Positions 24,323-32,943 are shown, counted from the stretch's first letter. The stretch is 64,000 bases of DNA from Cohnella zeiphila (GCF_014212055.1 NZ_JACJVO010000009.1:124001-188000), one strand, 5' to 3'. Numbers and translations are program-made. Notes: generated by a model from the letters alone, not told the origin.

Positions 24323-26527
24323 ATGAGCGATATCGCAATGGCGGAGGCGGCCGGGAAGGAAGCGGCCGCGCGCGAAGCCGCCGAACGGATGATCAGGCAA
24401 ATCGCCGGCGAGCTGAGCCTGAAGCCGGGACAAGTGCGGACGGTGGCAGGGCTGCTGGACGAAGGGAATACGATTCCTTTTATCGCGCGGTACCGCAAGG
24501 AGATGACCGGCGAGCTGGACGAGAACCAGCTCAGGGCGATCGAGGAGCGCCGGGGTTACCTGAAGCAGCTCGAGGACCGCAAAGGCGAAGTGCTGCGCCT
24601 GATCGACGAACAGGGGAAGCTTACCTCCGAGCTGAAAGGCGCGATCGAGGCGGCGGTCAAGCTTCAGGAGGTCGAAGACCTGTACCGGCCTTACCGCCAG
24701 AAGCGCAAGACGCGGGCCAGCGTCGCCAAGGAACGGGGGTTGGAGCCGCTCGCCCAGTGGCTGCTGGCGCAGCCGCGGCAGGGCGATCCGATGGCGGAGG
24801 CGGCGCGCTTCGTCGATGCGGAGAAAGGCGTCGCCTCGCCGGAGGAGGCGCTGCAGGGGGCGATGGACATCGTCGCCGAAGGGCTGGCGGACGACGCCAA
24901 CGCGCGGAAGCAGGTGCGCCGGTTCACGTGGGAGCACGGGGTGCTGCAGAGCAAGGCGAAGAATGCGGAAGCGGAGTCGGTCTACGAGATGTACTACCAA
25001 TACTCGGAGCCGATCAAGCGGCTCCCGCCCCACCGCGTGCTCGCGATCAACCGCGGCGAGCGCGAGGACGTGCTGGGCGTCGGCATCGAAGTGCCGGTCG
25101 AGCGGATCGTGGACGAGCTGCGGCGGCGCTTGATTCGCGGACCTTCGGTTACGCGGGACGCGCTCGCCGCGGCGGCGGAAGACGCATACAAGCGGCTGAT
25201 CGCGCCTTCGATCGAACGGGAGCTGCGGGGCGAGCTGACGGAGAAGGCGGAGGAGCACGCGATCGGCATTTTCTCCGAGAATCTGCGCAACCTGCTGCTC
25301 CAGCCGCCGGTCAAAGGGCGGGTCGTGCTCGGCGTCGATCCGGCCTACCGGACCGGCTGCAAGCTCGCGGTCGTCGACGAGACCGGCAAGCTGCTGGAGG
25401 TGGCGGTCTCGTATCCGACGCCGCCGCACAACAAGAAGGCGGAAGCCGAGGCGCTGTTCCGCCGGTTGATCGCGCAGTACGGCGTAACGCTGATCGTCGT
25501 CGGCAACGGCACCGCTTCGCGGGAGACGGAGCAGTTCGTCGTCTCCGTCATCAAGGGGTTGCCGGAGCGGGAGCTGCGGTACCTGATCGTGAACGAGGCG
25601 GGGGCGAGCGTCTACTCGGCGTCCAAGCTGGCGCAGGAGGAGTTCCCCGACCTGGACGTCGCCGAGCGGAGCGCCGTCTCGATCGCCCGGCGGCTGCAGG
25701 ATCCGCTCGCCGAGCTGGTCAAGATCGAGCCGAAGGCGATCGGCGTCGGCCAATACCAGCACGACGTGTCGCAGAAGCGGCTGGACGAGAGCCTGACGGG
25801 CGTCGTCGAATCGGCGGTCAACCATGTCGGCGTGGACGTCAATACCGCCTCGCCGTCGCTGCTCTCCTACGTGTCCGGGGTCAACGCGACGATCGCGAAG
25901 AACATCGTCAAGCAGCGCGAGGAGAACGGACCGTTCGCGGATCGGAAGCAGCTTCAGAAGGTGCCGCGGCTCGGCGCGAAGACGTTCGAGCAGTGCGTGG
26001 GCTTCCTGCGCATCACGGACGGCCGCAACCCGCTCGACCGGACGCCGATTCACCCGGAATCGTATCCGGTGGTCGACCGCCTGTTCCGCGAGCTCGGCGT
26101 CAGCGCGACGGCGATCGGCAGCGACGAGCTGAAGGCGGCGCTGGCCGCCGTCGATGCAGAGGCGATGGCGGCGCGCCTGGAAGTCGGCGTTCCGACGCTG
26201 CGCGACATTCTGGACAGCCTGCAGCGCCCGGGCCGCGACCCGCGGGACGAGCTGCCGCCGCCGATCTTCCACACGGACGTGCTGGACATCGAGGATTTGA
26301 AGCCGGGCATGGAGCTGGCGGGCACGGTCCGCAACGTGGTCGATTTCGGCGCGTTCGTCGATATCGGCATCAAGAACGACGGGCTCGTCCACATCTCGCA
26401 GATCAGCAACCGCTTCGTCAAGCATCCGACCGAGGCGGTCGCGGTGGGGGACAACGTCACCGTATGGGTGCTGGGCGTCGATCTCAAGAAAGGCCGCGTC
26501 AGCCTCACGATGAAAGGGAAGCCTTAA
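24323..26527 (+). CDS. tex: Tex-family transcription accessory / RNA-binding protein
   Basis: A 734-residue cytoplasmic protein. In order: N-terminal helical Tex region with IPFIARYRKEMTG (about 51-63), a YqgF-like RNase H fold (VLGVDPAYRTGCKLAVVDETG, about 335-355), tandem helix-hairpin-helix motifs (around 500-560) and a C-terminal S1 RNA-binding domain (about 650-725, beginning LAGTVRNVVDFGAFVDIG). Tex proteins influence transcription and RNA metabolism. Its Bacillus homologue (ydcI) also lies near cmpA and sprT-like ydcK. ATG 24323 follows TAGGAG. Confidence 0.95.
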   Translation: MSDIAMAEAAGKEAAAREAAERMIRQIAGELSLKPGQVRTVAGLLDEGNTIPFIARYRKEMTGELDENQLRAIEERRGYLKQLEDRKGEVLRLIDEQGKLTSELKGAIEAAVKLQEVEDLYRPYRQKRKTRASVAKERGLEPLAQWLLAQPRQGDPMAEAARFVDAEKGVASPEEALQGAMDIVAEGLADDANARKQVRRFTWEHGVLQSKAKNAEAESVYEMYYQYSEPIKRLPPHRVLAINRGEREDVLGVGIEVPVERIVDELRRRLIRGPSVTRDALAAAAEDAYKRLIAPSIERELRGELTEKAEEHAIGIFSENLRNLLLQPPVKGRVVLGVDPAYRTGCKLAVVDETGKLLEVAVSYPTPPHNKKAEAEALFRRLIAQYGVTLIVVGNGTASRETEQFVVSVIKGLPERELRYLIVNEAGASVYSASKLAQEEFPDLDVAERSAVSIARRLQDPLAELVKIEPKAIGVGQYQHDVSQKRLDESLTGVVESAVNHVGVDVNTASPSLLSYVSGVNATIAKNIVKQREENGPFADRKQLQKVPRLGAKTFEQCVGFLRITDGRNPLDRTPIHPESYPVVDRLFRELGVSATAIGSDELKAALAAVDAEAMAARLEVGVPTLRDILDSLQRPGRDPRDELPPPIFHTDVLDIEDLKPGMELAGTVRNVVDFGAFVDIGIKNDGLVHISQISNRFVKHPTEAVAVGDNVTVWVLGVDLKKGRVSLTMKGKP

Positions 26528-26556
26528 GTTCCGGCTGCAGGATGGCGCGCAACGGC

Positions 26557-26615
26557 AAAGGCCGCTTCCGTCCGGCAAGCTCATCGGCTTGCCGCGCGGA
26601 GGCGGCCTTTTTTTC
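26557..26615 (+). terminator. Terminator of tex
   Basis: A long stem AAAGGCCGCTTCCG with CGGAGGCGGCCTTT, capped by an inner GGCAAGC/GCTTGCC hairpin, ends in eight T. Confidence 0.9.
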
Positions 26616-26711
26616 CAAATAAAGAATCCGGGGCTATCTTAGCATTCCGTCCGGGCTCGCAATCACGCTTCTTCGTCGGACGGAAGAGAAATTGCCGGTC
26701 ATGGCGCGATC

Positions 26712-26846
26712 TCACGGCGCGGTCGTCTTCGCGTCCGCCGGAGCCCGCCGCTGGTAAAAGAACCAGCAATCGTTCAGCATCTTGATCTGCCGGCGATCCT
26801 TCTTCAGGTACGCCCGCATCAGCTGATTGCACAGCCATTGCGGCAT
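26712..26846 (-). CDS. cmpA: Cortex morphogenetic protein CmpA
   Basis: A 44-residue small protein starting MPQWLCNQLMRAYLKKD and containing QIKMLNDCWFFY, which matches the strongly conserved CmpA family (short proteins with W-L-NQL and QI-MLN-CW-FY). CmpA controls assembly of the spore cortex and degradation of SpoIVA through ClpXP. ATG 26846 follows GGGAGGAGGG. It lies between tex and the sprT-like gene as in Bacillus. The C-terminal Pro/Ala/Thr tail is slightly longer than in Bacillus. Confidence 0.9.
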   Translation of the reverse strand: MPQWLCNQLMRAYLKKDRRQIKMLNDCWFFYQRRAPADAKTTAP

Positions 26847-27005
26847 GATGGTCGCCCTCCTCCCTGGTCCTGCTGCCTTACTAACATATGGGAGCAGGGC
26901 GGCAACCGTGCAGGTCCCAGCAAAGATGCGGCGAACTCGCCGGGAACCGGACGAGCCGGCTCGGGCCGGGGATGACGCCGGATAACCCGGCCGCTTGACC
27001 GTAAA

Positions 27006-27368
27006 CTACAGCGCTCCTTCGGCTTCCTCCTCGTACCATTGCTCCAGCTGGGCTTGAAGGGCGCGAATCTCCGTCAGAAGGGACACGAGCGGATAGGAGG
27101 TCTCGCGGATGGAAGAGAACGTCTTCTCCAATTCGTCGATGTACTGCAGGCCGCCGATCGGGGCCGTTTTCTCGTCGAGCAGCTCGAGCTCTTTGCATTC
27201 GGCGATCGCCTTCGGCAGCTCGGGCACGTTGTCGGCGGTCAATTTGGACAATTCCTTATGAAGGCGCAAATTCAGCGCGCTGAGCTGGTAGGCGTGGGTC
27301 GCGGGCATCTCGACGAACTCCAGGCTCCCGTCCCGGCGCTGCATCAGAACATAAGCTTTGTTGGACAT
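27006..27368 (-). CDS. Hypothetical protein, 120 residues, helical
   Basis: Not recognised. The N-terminus MSNKAYVLMQRRDGSLEFVEMP looks like a short beta unit; the rest is amphipathic helix, ending in an acidic LEQWYEEEAEG. There is no signal peptide or membrane segment. GGGGAGAACG precedes ATG 27368. It is divergent from the sprT-like gene, and the 36 bp between 27369 and its promoter are probably shared. Cytoplasmic, role unknown. Confidence 0.7.
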   Translation of the reverse strand: MSNKAYVLMQRRDGSLEFVEMPATHAYQLSALNLRLHKELSKLTADNVPELPKAIAECKELELLDEKTAPIGGLQYIDELEKTFSSIRETSYPLVSLLTEIRALQAQLEQWYEEEAEGAL

Positions 27369-27403
27369 GGCGGCACGTTCTCCCCTCGATGGGCAAATTC
27401 TAC

Positions 27404-27434
27404 TTGACAGTGTAGCCCAAGAGACGGCTACAAT
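27404..27434 (+). promoter_or_regulatory. Candidate promoter of the sprT-like gene
   Basis: TTGACA (27404-27409) and TACAAT (27429-27434). The 19-bp spacer is long, so strength may be low. Confidence 0.5.
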
Positions 27435-27473
27435 TCAAGTAGGACAAGCGGAAGGAGGCGCTCGGCGAAGAAG

Positions 27474-27941
27474 ATGAACGACGACGAGCTGCAGCGCTGG
27501 GTGGAGTCGGTGTCGCTGACCGCGTTCGGGGTTCCGTTCCGCCACCAAGCGAGATTCAACGGACGGCTGCGCACGACGGGCGGCCGTTATTTTCTGAGAA
27601 GCCATCATATCGAGATCAGTCCGCACCAGCTCGCCGTCCACGGGGCGGAGGAGACCGAGCGGATTATTAAGCATGAGCTTTGCCATTATCATCTTCATCT
27701 CGCCGGCCGGGGATACCGGCACCGGGACGCCGATTTCAAGCATCTGCTGAAGCATGTCGGCGCGACGCTGCACTGCAAATCTTTGCCGGGAGCGAAGAGA
27801 AGCTTGCCGGTTAAATTTTACCTGGTTTGCCGGGAATGCGGCATGTCTTATCCGCGCAAACGCAAGACGGATCCTAGGAGATACGTCTGCGGCAAATGCC
27901 GGGGCAAGCTCAAACTGGTGCCAGCGGAGGCTTCGGAATAA
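27474..27941 (+). CDS. SprT-like zinc protein (YdcK type)
   Basis: A 155-residue SprT-family protein with the zinc protease-like HELCHYH motif (67-73) and a C-terminal zinc ribbon, Cys119-x2-Cys122 and Cys139-x2-Cys142. SprT-like domains resemble those of DNA-protein crosslink proteases such as Spartan; activity in Firmicutes is not established. AAGGAGG at 27452-27458 is 15 bp from ATG 27474, an unusually long spacing, but no closer in-frame start exists. Confidence 0.88.
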   Translation: MNDDELQRWVESVSLTAFGVPFRHQARFNGRLRTTGGRYFLRSHHIEISPHQLAVHGAEETERIIKHELCHYHLHLAGRGYRHRDADFKHLLKHVGATLHCKSLPGAKRSLPVKFYLVCRECGMSYPRKRKTDPRRYVCGKCRGKLKLVPAEASE

Positions 27942-28092
27942 GGGCTGCGCCAGGAAAGTACAATTCCGGCCAAAAATGTTCTATACGCGCTATACAGCCT
28001 CGTTCTCGCAACGCAAGAATGTCCAATTGCCGGCAAAGAAGAGCTGCTTGTATGATGGGTTCGCAAGCAGCCGGCTTCGGAGCGGAGGTGAT

Positions 28093-28179
28093 TTGACGAA
28101 CGGCGTTGTCGTGGAAGGATCGTTGGTTTTGAATGCTTGGCCAAAGCGTCAAAAACGATTCGAGGAGGCTGGACCATGA
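28093..28179 (+). CDS. Possible 28-residue leader peptide before the PL11 lyase gene
   Basis: A perfect GGAGGTGAT (28084-28092) is directly followed by TTG and 28 open codons (LTNGVVVEGSLV...). Its TGA stop overlaps the ATG of the lyase gene (ATGA), giving potential translational coupling. The peptide matches nothing known to me. The GGAGG-to-start distance of 4 is short, so coding is uncertain. Confidence 0.3.
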   Translation: MTNGVVVEGSLVLNAWPKRQKRFEEAGP

Positions 28180-30404
28180 AGATGGCGTGGAATGCTGCAA
28201 CGAGGAAAGTCGCGATAGCGGCGCTTGGAGCCGCGATGGTGTGGCTGACCGGAGCGTCGGGAACCGCGGGCAACCGGGCCGCGGCCGCGCCGGCGGACGC
28301 GCCGAAATGGCAGATGGAGTATCTGGATCGCGGGCTCGTCGCGGTCCAAACGGATCAGGGAGTGTTCGTAAGCTGGCGGCTGCTCGGCACGGAGCCGGAC
28401 GATACGACGTTCAATCTTTACCGGAACGGACAACTGCTCAACCCGTCGCCGCTTGCGGACGGAACGAATGATACGGATCCGGAGGGAACCGGGGACGACG
28501 TTTATGCGGTAAGCGCCGTCGTGAACGGCGTGGAGCAGCCGCGCTCCGGGCCGGCTCGCGCGTGGGGAAGCAATCATCTGAGAGTTCCGCTGCGGAAGCC
28601 GGCGGACGGCGTCAATCCGGACGGCACTCCCTATACGTACAGCGCGAACGACGCCAGCGTCGGCGATCTCGACGGCGACGGCCAATATGAAATCGTTCTC
28701 AAATGGGATCCGTCCAATTCCAAGGACAATTCCCAGGACGGCGTGACCGGCAATGTCTATGTCGACGCCTACGAGCTGGACGGGACGCTGCTGTGGAGAA
28801 TCGACCTCGGCAAGAACATCCGGGCCGGCGCTCATTACACGCAGTTTATGGTTTACGATCTGGACGGGGACGGCAAGGCCGAGGTGGCGATGAAGACGGC
28901 GGACGGCACGACGGACGGCACCGGCCAGGTCATCGGGGACCCGAACGCGGACTATCGCGATCTGACCGGCGGCCGGGTGCTGTCCGGACCGGAATATTTA
29001 ACGATATTCGAAGGAGCGACGGGCAAGCAGCTCGCGACGACCGATTACGATCCGCCGCGCGGGAACGTATCCGACTGGGGCGACAACTACGGCAACCGGG
29101 TGGACCGCTTTCTGGCGTGCATCGCCTATCTGGACGGCGAGAGGCCGAGCCTGGTGATGGCCCGGGGCTACTATACCCGAACGGTTCTTGTAGCTTACAA
29201 CTGGAGGGACGGGCAGCTGACGAAGCTATGGAAGTTCGACAGCAACAATCCGGGGTATGGCGATTACGTCGACCAAGGCAACCATAACTTAAGCGTCGCG
29301 GATGTCGACGGCGACGGCAAGGACGAGATCGTCTACGGCGCGATGACGGTCGACGACAACGGCCAGGGCCTGTACAACACCGGTTTGGGACATGGCGACG
29401 CGCTTCATGTCGGCGATCTCGATCCGACGCGGCCGGGGCTCGAAGTGTTCAAGGTGCTGGAGAACAAGCCTTACGGCGCCGCCGTCTGGGATGCGGCCGC
29501 CGGCGAAGTGCTATGGCGGGTAACAGGTACGAAAGATACGGGCCGCGGCGTGTCCGCGGACATCGACCCGAACTACCCCGGCGAAGAAGTGTGGGCGCCG
29601 TCGGGAGTCGGATTGTATACGATCAAAGGGGACAAAATAGGCGATGCGGCCCCGTCGATGAATTTCGCGATCTGGTGGGACGGAGACCTGCAGCGCGAGC
29701 TGCTGGACGACAACCACATCGACAAGTGGGATTATGCGAACCAAACGATGACGCGCGTTCTGACGGCCGAAGGCGATGCGTCCAACAACGGAACCAAGGC
29801 GACGCCTTCGCTGCAGGCCGACCTGTTCGGCGATTGGCGGGAGGAAGCGGTCTGGCGGACGGAGGACAGCACCGCGCTCGATATTTACACGACGACGGCT
29901 CCGACCGAACACCGCTTCCATACGCTGATGCACGACCCGGTCTACCGGCTCGGCGCGGCCTGGCAGAACGTCGCCTATAACCAGCCTCCGCATCCGAGTT
30001 TCTTCCTGGGCTACGACATGGCCCAGCCTCCGGCGCCCAACGTATACGAACTTGTTCCGGCTTCGGTGGACGTGGAGCCGAATACGCTGAACAAGATGAG
30101 CCAGGGCGGCGACAATTCGCTCACCGTTCGCGTGGCGCTGCCGGACGGACTTGGCGGGCAGGGCATTCGGGCGACGAGCGCCGCCTTGACGGTGAACGGC
30201 CAAACGATCGAGGCGCAGAACGGCACCGTCCCGGAAGCGGATAGCTCCCAAGACGGCAATGCTCAGATCACGCTCAAATTCGACCGCCGGCAAACGATCG
30301 CCGCGCTCGGCGACTTGGACGGCGACGTCTCCGTAAAGGTCGATGGCGCCTTAACCGACGGGAACCGGTTCGTCGGAACGGGCAGCATTCGCGTCATTCA
30401 CTGA
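28176..30404 (+). CDS. Secreted rhamnogalacturonan lyase, polysaccharide lyase family 11
   Basis: A 742-residue secreted enzyme (YesW/YesX type) that cleaves the rhamnogalacturonan I backbone of pectin by beta-elimination. A signal peptide (about 1-38) is followed by the PL11 opening WQMEYLDRGLVAVQTDQGVF, an eight-bladed propeller with Ca-binding repeats (VGDLDGDG, YDLDGDGKAE, VADVDGDGKDE) and a C-terminal region. ATG 28176 follows GAGGAGG. No second lyase or unsaturated-galacturonyl hydrolase is next to it, so downstream processing genes lie elsewhere. Confidence 0.93.
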   Translation: MKMAWNAATRKVAIAALGAAMVWLTGASGTAGNRAAAAPADAPKWQMEYLDRGLVAVQTDQGVFVSWRLLGTEPDDTTFNLYRNGQLLNPSPLADGTNDTDPEGTGDDVYAVSAVVNGVEQPRSGPARAWGSNHLRVPLRKPADGVNPDGTPYTYSANDASVGDLDGDGQYEIVLKWDPSNSKDNSQDGVTGNVYVDAYELDGTLLWRIDLGKNIRAGAHYTQFMVYDLDGDGKAEVAMKTADGTTDGTGQVIGDPNADYRDLTGGRVLSGPEYLTIFEGATGKQLATTDYDPPRGNVSDWGDNYGNRVDRFLACIAYLDGERPSLVMARGYYTRTVLVAYNWRDGQLTKLWKFDSNNPGYGDYVDQGNHNLSVADVDGDGKDEIVYGAMTVDDNGQGLYNTGLGHGDALHVGDLDPTRPGLEVFKVLENKPYGAAVWDAAAGEVLWRVTGTKDTGRGVSADIDPNYPGEEVWAPSGVGLYTIKGDKIGDAAPSMNFAIWWDGDLQRELLDDNHIDKWDYANQTMTRVLTAEGDASNNGTKATPSLQADLFGDWREEAVWRTEDSTALDIYTTTAPTEHRFHTLMHDPVYRLGAAWQNVAYNQPPHPSFFLGYDMAQPPAPNVYELVPASVDVEPNTLNKMSQGGDNSLTVRVALPDGLGGQGIRATSAALTVNGQTIEAQNGTVPEADSSQDGNAQITLKFDRRQTIAALGDLDGDVSVKVDGALTDGNRFVGTGSIRVIH

Positions 30405-30410
30405 CGGCGT

Positions 30411-30435
30411 AAGGGCCGCGGAAGCGGCCCTTCCC
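30411..30435 (+). terminator. Terminator-like hairpin after the PL11 gene
   Basis: AAGGGCCGC/GCGGCCCTT 9-bp stem with a 4-base loop. The T tract is weak (TTCCC). Confidence 0.55.
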
Positions 30436-30486
30436 TCCGGCTCGAACGCCGTCAAAAAAGGCCGTCAAAAAGCCGGGCAAAAAGGC

Positions 30487-30515
30487 TTGACTTCCCCAGG
30501 GAGTCATGATAAATT
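30487..30515 (+). promoter_or_regulatory. Promoter of the tRNA-Asn/Ser unit
   Basis: TTGACT (30487-30492) and TAAATT (30510-30515) with a 17-bp spacer, 32 bp before tRNA-Asn. Confidence 0.65.
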
Positions 30516-30547
30516 AATACATGTCGCTTTTGAGAAATCAATAACGT

Positions 30548-30623
30548 TCCCTGATAGCTCAGTCGGTAGAGCACTCGACTGTTAATCGAGTTGTCACAGG
30601 TTCGAGTCCTGTTCGGGGAGCCA
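30548..30623 (+). tRNA. tRNA-Asn (anticodon GTT)
   Basis: 76 nt including encoded CCA. The acceptor stem TCCCTGA pairs with TCGGGGA, the anticodon GTT is at 30581-30583, and the T-arm has GGTTCGAGTCC. It is co-transcribed with tRNA-Ser 3 bp downstream. Confidence 0.97.
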
Positions 30624-30626
30624 TAT

Positions 30627-30717
30627 GGAGAGATACCCAAGTGGCTATAAGGGGCTCCTCTGCTAAGGGAGTAGACGTGTCATGCGTGCGAGGGTTCGAA
30701 TCCCTCTCTCTCCGCCA
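30627..30717 (+). tRNA. tRNA-Ser (anticodon GCT)
   Basis: 91 nt with the long variable arm expected for tRNA-Ser. The acceptor GGAGAGA pairs with TCTCTCC, the anticodon GCT is at 30662-30664, and CCA is encoded. Confidence 0.97.
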
Positions 30718-30731
30718 CGACGACAAATGCG

Positions 30732-30768
30732 AAAGAGCTTGAACCGCACGCCGGTTCGGCTCTTTTTT
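30732..30768 (+). terminator. Terminator of the tRNA-Asn/Ser unit
   Basis: AAAGAGC and GCTCTTT outer stem with an inner GAACCG/CGGTTC stem, followed by TTTTTT. Confidence 0.8.
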
Positions 30769-30874
30769 CGTTTCGCCGGCATGGCGGGATGCTCGGCGAA
30801 TACCCGATCTGCGCCCAGGAAACGCGGCGGCGGGCATGCGCCCGGATTCGCGCTCCTCGGCATTTTTTTCGCGC

Positions 30875-31813
30875 TTACAGCCACTTTTTGCGCTTGTAGT
30901 ACCACCAGAGGCCGCCAGCGACGAGCAGCATGACGACCCAGACGGCCGGGTAGCCGAATTTCCACTTGAGCTCGGGCATGTAGTGGAAGTTCATGCCGTA
31001 GAGGCCGACGAGGAACGTCAGCGGCAGGAAGATCGAGCTGATGATCGTCAGCGTCTTCATGATCTCGTTCATCCGGTCGGACTTCATGTTGATCTGCAGG
31101 TCCAGCAGCGACGTGATCGAATCGCGGAAGGTGTCGATCGAATCGAGCACCCGCGAGATATGGTCGTAAATGTCGATGAAGTAAACGTCCGCTTCCTGGC
31201 GGCTGTAAGGGAACTGCTGGTGGGTCAACTGTCCGAGCGCCACCTTCTCGTCTCCGAAAATGCGGCGCAGATGATGCATCCGGCGCTTGAGCCGGAACAC
31301 TTCCTCGGCGATGCGGACGTGCGGGTTGTGGAAGATGGCCCGCTCGAACCCGTCCAGAACGTTGTCCACTTTGTCTACGACGTTGGCGTAGTGGTCTGCG
31401 CAACGGTCCAGCAAGCGGTAGAGGATGCCGCCGGAGAACTCCATATAATCGGCGGAGCGAAGGAACTCCGAGGCGGTCTCCTTCATCCAATCGATCTCGC
31501 GAGAGCAGACGGTAATGACGTAGTTGGGGCCGATTACGTGCTCGATCTCGACGGTGGACATATCCTTGTTCACATGGAAAAAAGTGAGAAGCAGGTGGAT
31601 ATCGTACTTGTCCAGCTTCGCGCGCTGGTTCCGCTTGATGCAGTCCTCGACGATAAGCGGGTGGCAGTGGAACGTCTCGGTCAACAGCCGTTCGATCTCT
31701 TCGGTCGGCTCGCCGATGAACGGAATCCAGGCGACTTCGTTTTCTTCCGGCTTGCGGATGTCCGTCTCCCGGACGGTCCGGGCGTTGGAATCGTACAGGA
31801 GCATACGGGCCAA
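30875..31813 (-). CDS. corA: CorA-family magnesium/cobalt transporter
   Basis: A 312-residue divalent-cation channel. The large N-terminal cytoplasmic domain is followed by two C-terminal membrane helices, and the signature YGMNFHYMPEL selectivity motif comes at the end of helix 1 (about residue 275). CorA forms pentamers that admit Mg2+ and Co2+. The start is TTG 31813 (MARMLLYD), 7 bp after GAGGTG; the upstream in-frame frame to 31846 lacks a ribosome site. It sits alone between two tRNA groups on the opposite strand. Confidence 0.93.
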   Translation of the reverse strand: MARMLLYDSNARTVRETDIRKPEENEVAWIPFIGEPTEEIERLLTETFHCHPLIVEDCIKRNQRAKLDKYDIHLLLTFFHVNKDMSTVEIEHVIGPNYVITVCSREIDWMKETASEFLRSADYMEFSGGILYRLLDRCADHYANVVDKVDNVLDGFERAIFHNPHVRIAEEVFRLKRRMHHLRRIFGDEKVALGQLTHQQFPYSRQEADVYFIDIYDHISRVLDSIDTFRDSITSLLDLQINMKSDRMNEIMKTLTIISSIFLPLTFLVGLYGMNFHYMPELKWKFGYPAVWVVMLLVAGGLWWYYKRKKWL

Positions 31814-31879
31814 TGGGATCACCTCTTCTTGTCCATAGGATAGCACATTTTGCCCGCAAAAAAATGTTGCAAAAAGGGC

Positions 31880-31908
31880 TTGCCTTTCTCGGCGGCATCA
31901 GATATAAT
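31880..31908 (+). promoter_or_regulatory. Promoter of the tRNA-Glu/Leu unit
   Basis: TTGCCT (31880-31885) and a consensus TATAAT (31903-31908) with a 17-bp spacer. Confidence 0.75.
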
Positions 31909-31962
31909 CATTTTTGTCGCCAAAACGAGGACGCGCTAGCGTCACGGTTCGGAGGCTTGCGT

Positions 31963-32037
31963 GGCCCGTTGGTCAAGCGGTTAAGACACCTCCCTTTCAC
32001 GGAGGTAACGGGGGTTCGATTCCCCCACGGGTCACCA
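31963..32037 (+). tRNA. tRNA-Glu (anticodon TTC)
   Basis: 75 nt including CCA. The acceptor GGCCCGT pairs with ACGGGTC (one G-T), the anticodon TTC is at 31996-31998, and the T-loop is GGTTCGATTCC. Confidence 0.97.
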
Positions 32038-32075
32038 CCCGGAGCCCCATGCTCCACTCGGAAACATCATCATAT

Positions 32076-32161
32076 GCGGTCGTGGCGGAATGGCAGACGC
32101 ACCAGCTTGAGGGGCTGGCGGTAGCAATACCGTGGAGGTTCGAGTCCTCTCGACCGCACCA
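32076..32161 (+). tRNA. tRNA-Leu (anticodon GAG)
   Basis: 86 nt with a long variable arm (CGGTA-GCAA-TACCG). The acceptor is GCGGTCG with CGACCGC, the anticodon GAG is at 32109-32111, and CCA is encoded. A diverged partial copy of a tRNA-Leu lies at 33484-33511. Confidence 0.97.
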
Positions 32162-32176
32162 TAACAATGAAGACGC

Positions 32177-32205
32177 AAATCCCTGAAACGTATGGGATTT
32201 TTTTT
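32177..32205 (+). terminator. Terminator of the tRNA-Glu/Leu unit
   Basis: AAATCCC/GGGATTT stem (32177-32183 with 32194-32200) with a following T run. Confidence 0.8.
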
Positions 32206-32284
32206 ATTTTCGCCGGAACGTATTGCGGCTTGCGTTTACGATTGCATGAGGACCAGCCCGGGGCTTCGGTTTTTCTCAAACGGC

Positions 32285-32317
32285 AAAAGCCCATCGCGCG
32301 GGTTATCGTGATGGGCA
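32285..32317 (-). terminator. Terminator of the gene at 32349-32813
   Basis: GCCCATC (32289-32295) pairs with GATGGGC (32310-32316). On the minus strand a TTTTG run follows. Confidence 0.6.
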
Positions 32318-32348
32318 AAAGTCTCCACAGATGTTCTTTTCATTCAGG

Positions 32349-32813
32349 CTATGAAGTCGTGGTCCCTGCGGAAGCCGAACCATTAAATACTATCGGACCA
32401 TCATAGAAGATTACGCCTGAATCAGGTGAACTGATGAACATGGAATACCGTATCTGTCCCGAGAGCACGGCATCGATTGGAGGGAAATCTCCCGCTATAA
32501 TGCTGAGCGGCGGAATTGTCTCTCCCCCTGTGGAATATGCCTGTGTATAAATCACGACGCCGGTGCCGGCGGTACCGTTGGAATTTCGTTCTACTGTTAT
32601 CGTAATATCAGAGTTAACGACAAGGTCATACGTGAGGTTGACAATCCCGGCCAGCGCTACTCGAACGCTACCTGTATTTCCGGTTGGTATGGCGGCTCCT
32701 ACCTGCAATCCGATATCGCCAATTAGCGCCGGAGTTGGCGACAACTGGCCTAGAGGCTTTGAATTATTGGTTGAAGCAATGGAAATTCTCTCATCAAGGA
32801 TTTGAATGGCCAT
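32349..32813 (-). CDS. Beta-rich hypothetical protein, possibly spore-surface
   Basis: A 154-residue protein, Ser/Thr/Gly/Ile rich, with alternating hydrophobic positions suggesting a jelly-roll fold (DITITVERNSNGTAGTGVVI; FISSPDSGVIFYDGPI). The N-terminus MAIQILDERISIAS resembles the opening of exosporium-type proteins of Bacillus, but I cannot place it firmly. There is no signal peptide, consistent with a mother-cell protein. The site GGGGGTGAT precedes ATG 32813. It lies in a lower-GC stretch after the tRNA-Leu gene. Confidence 0.65.
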   Translation of the reverse strand: MAIQILDERISIASTNNSKPLGQLSPTPALIGDIGLQVGAAIPTGNTGSVRVALAGIVNLTYDLVVNSDITITVERNSNGTAGTGVVIYTQAYSTGGETIPPLSIIAGDFPPIDAVLSGQIRYSMFISSPDSGVIFYDGPIVFNGSASAGTTTS

Positions 32814-32943
32814 TACGCATCACCCCCTTTCGTTGAATAACATTCTATTCGAATGAGACAACCCTTGAACCGGGTGGGATTACTGTTTTCCAATATAAAA
32901 ATGCCTTCTACATCGGGAGCATGCAGAATATCCAGCGGCAGAC

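Noticed and set aside
24050..26584. 844-codon frame on the minus strand opposite tex
   Set aside because: Antisense shadow of the tex gene, with repetitive Arg/Ala/Leu composition and no recognisable domain.
24301..26622. 773-codon frame on the plus strand overlapping tex in another phase
   Set aside because: Gly/Arg-rich frame without conserved motifs; the tex frame carries the YqgF, helix-hairpin-helix and S1 domains.
27754..28092. Coding extension upstream of the PL11 leader frame
   Set aside because: It overlaps the sprT-like gene in another phase; only the part after GGAGGTGAT looks translatable.
32070..32318. 82-codon frame on the minus strand over tRNA-Leu
   Set aside because: It runs across the tRNA gene and its terminator and has no ribosome site.
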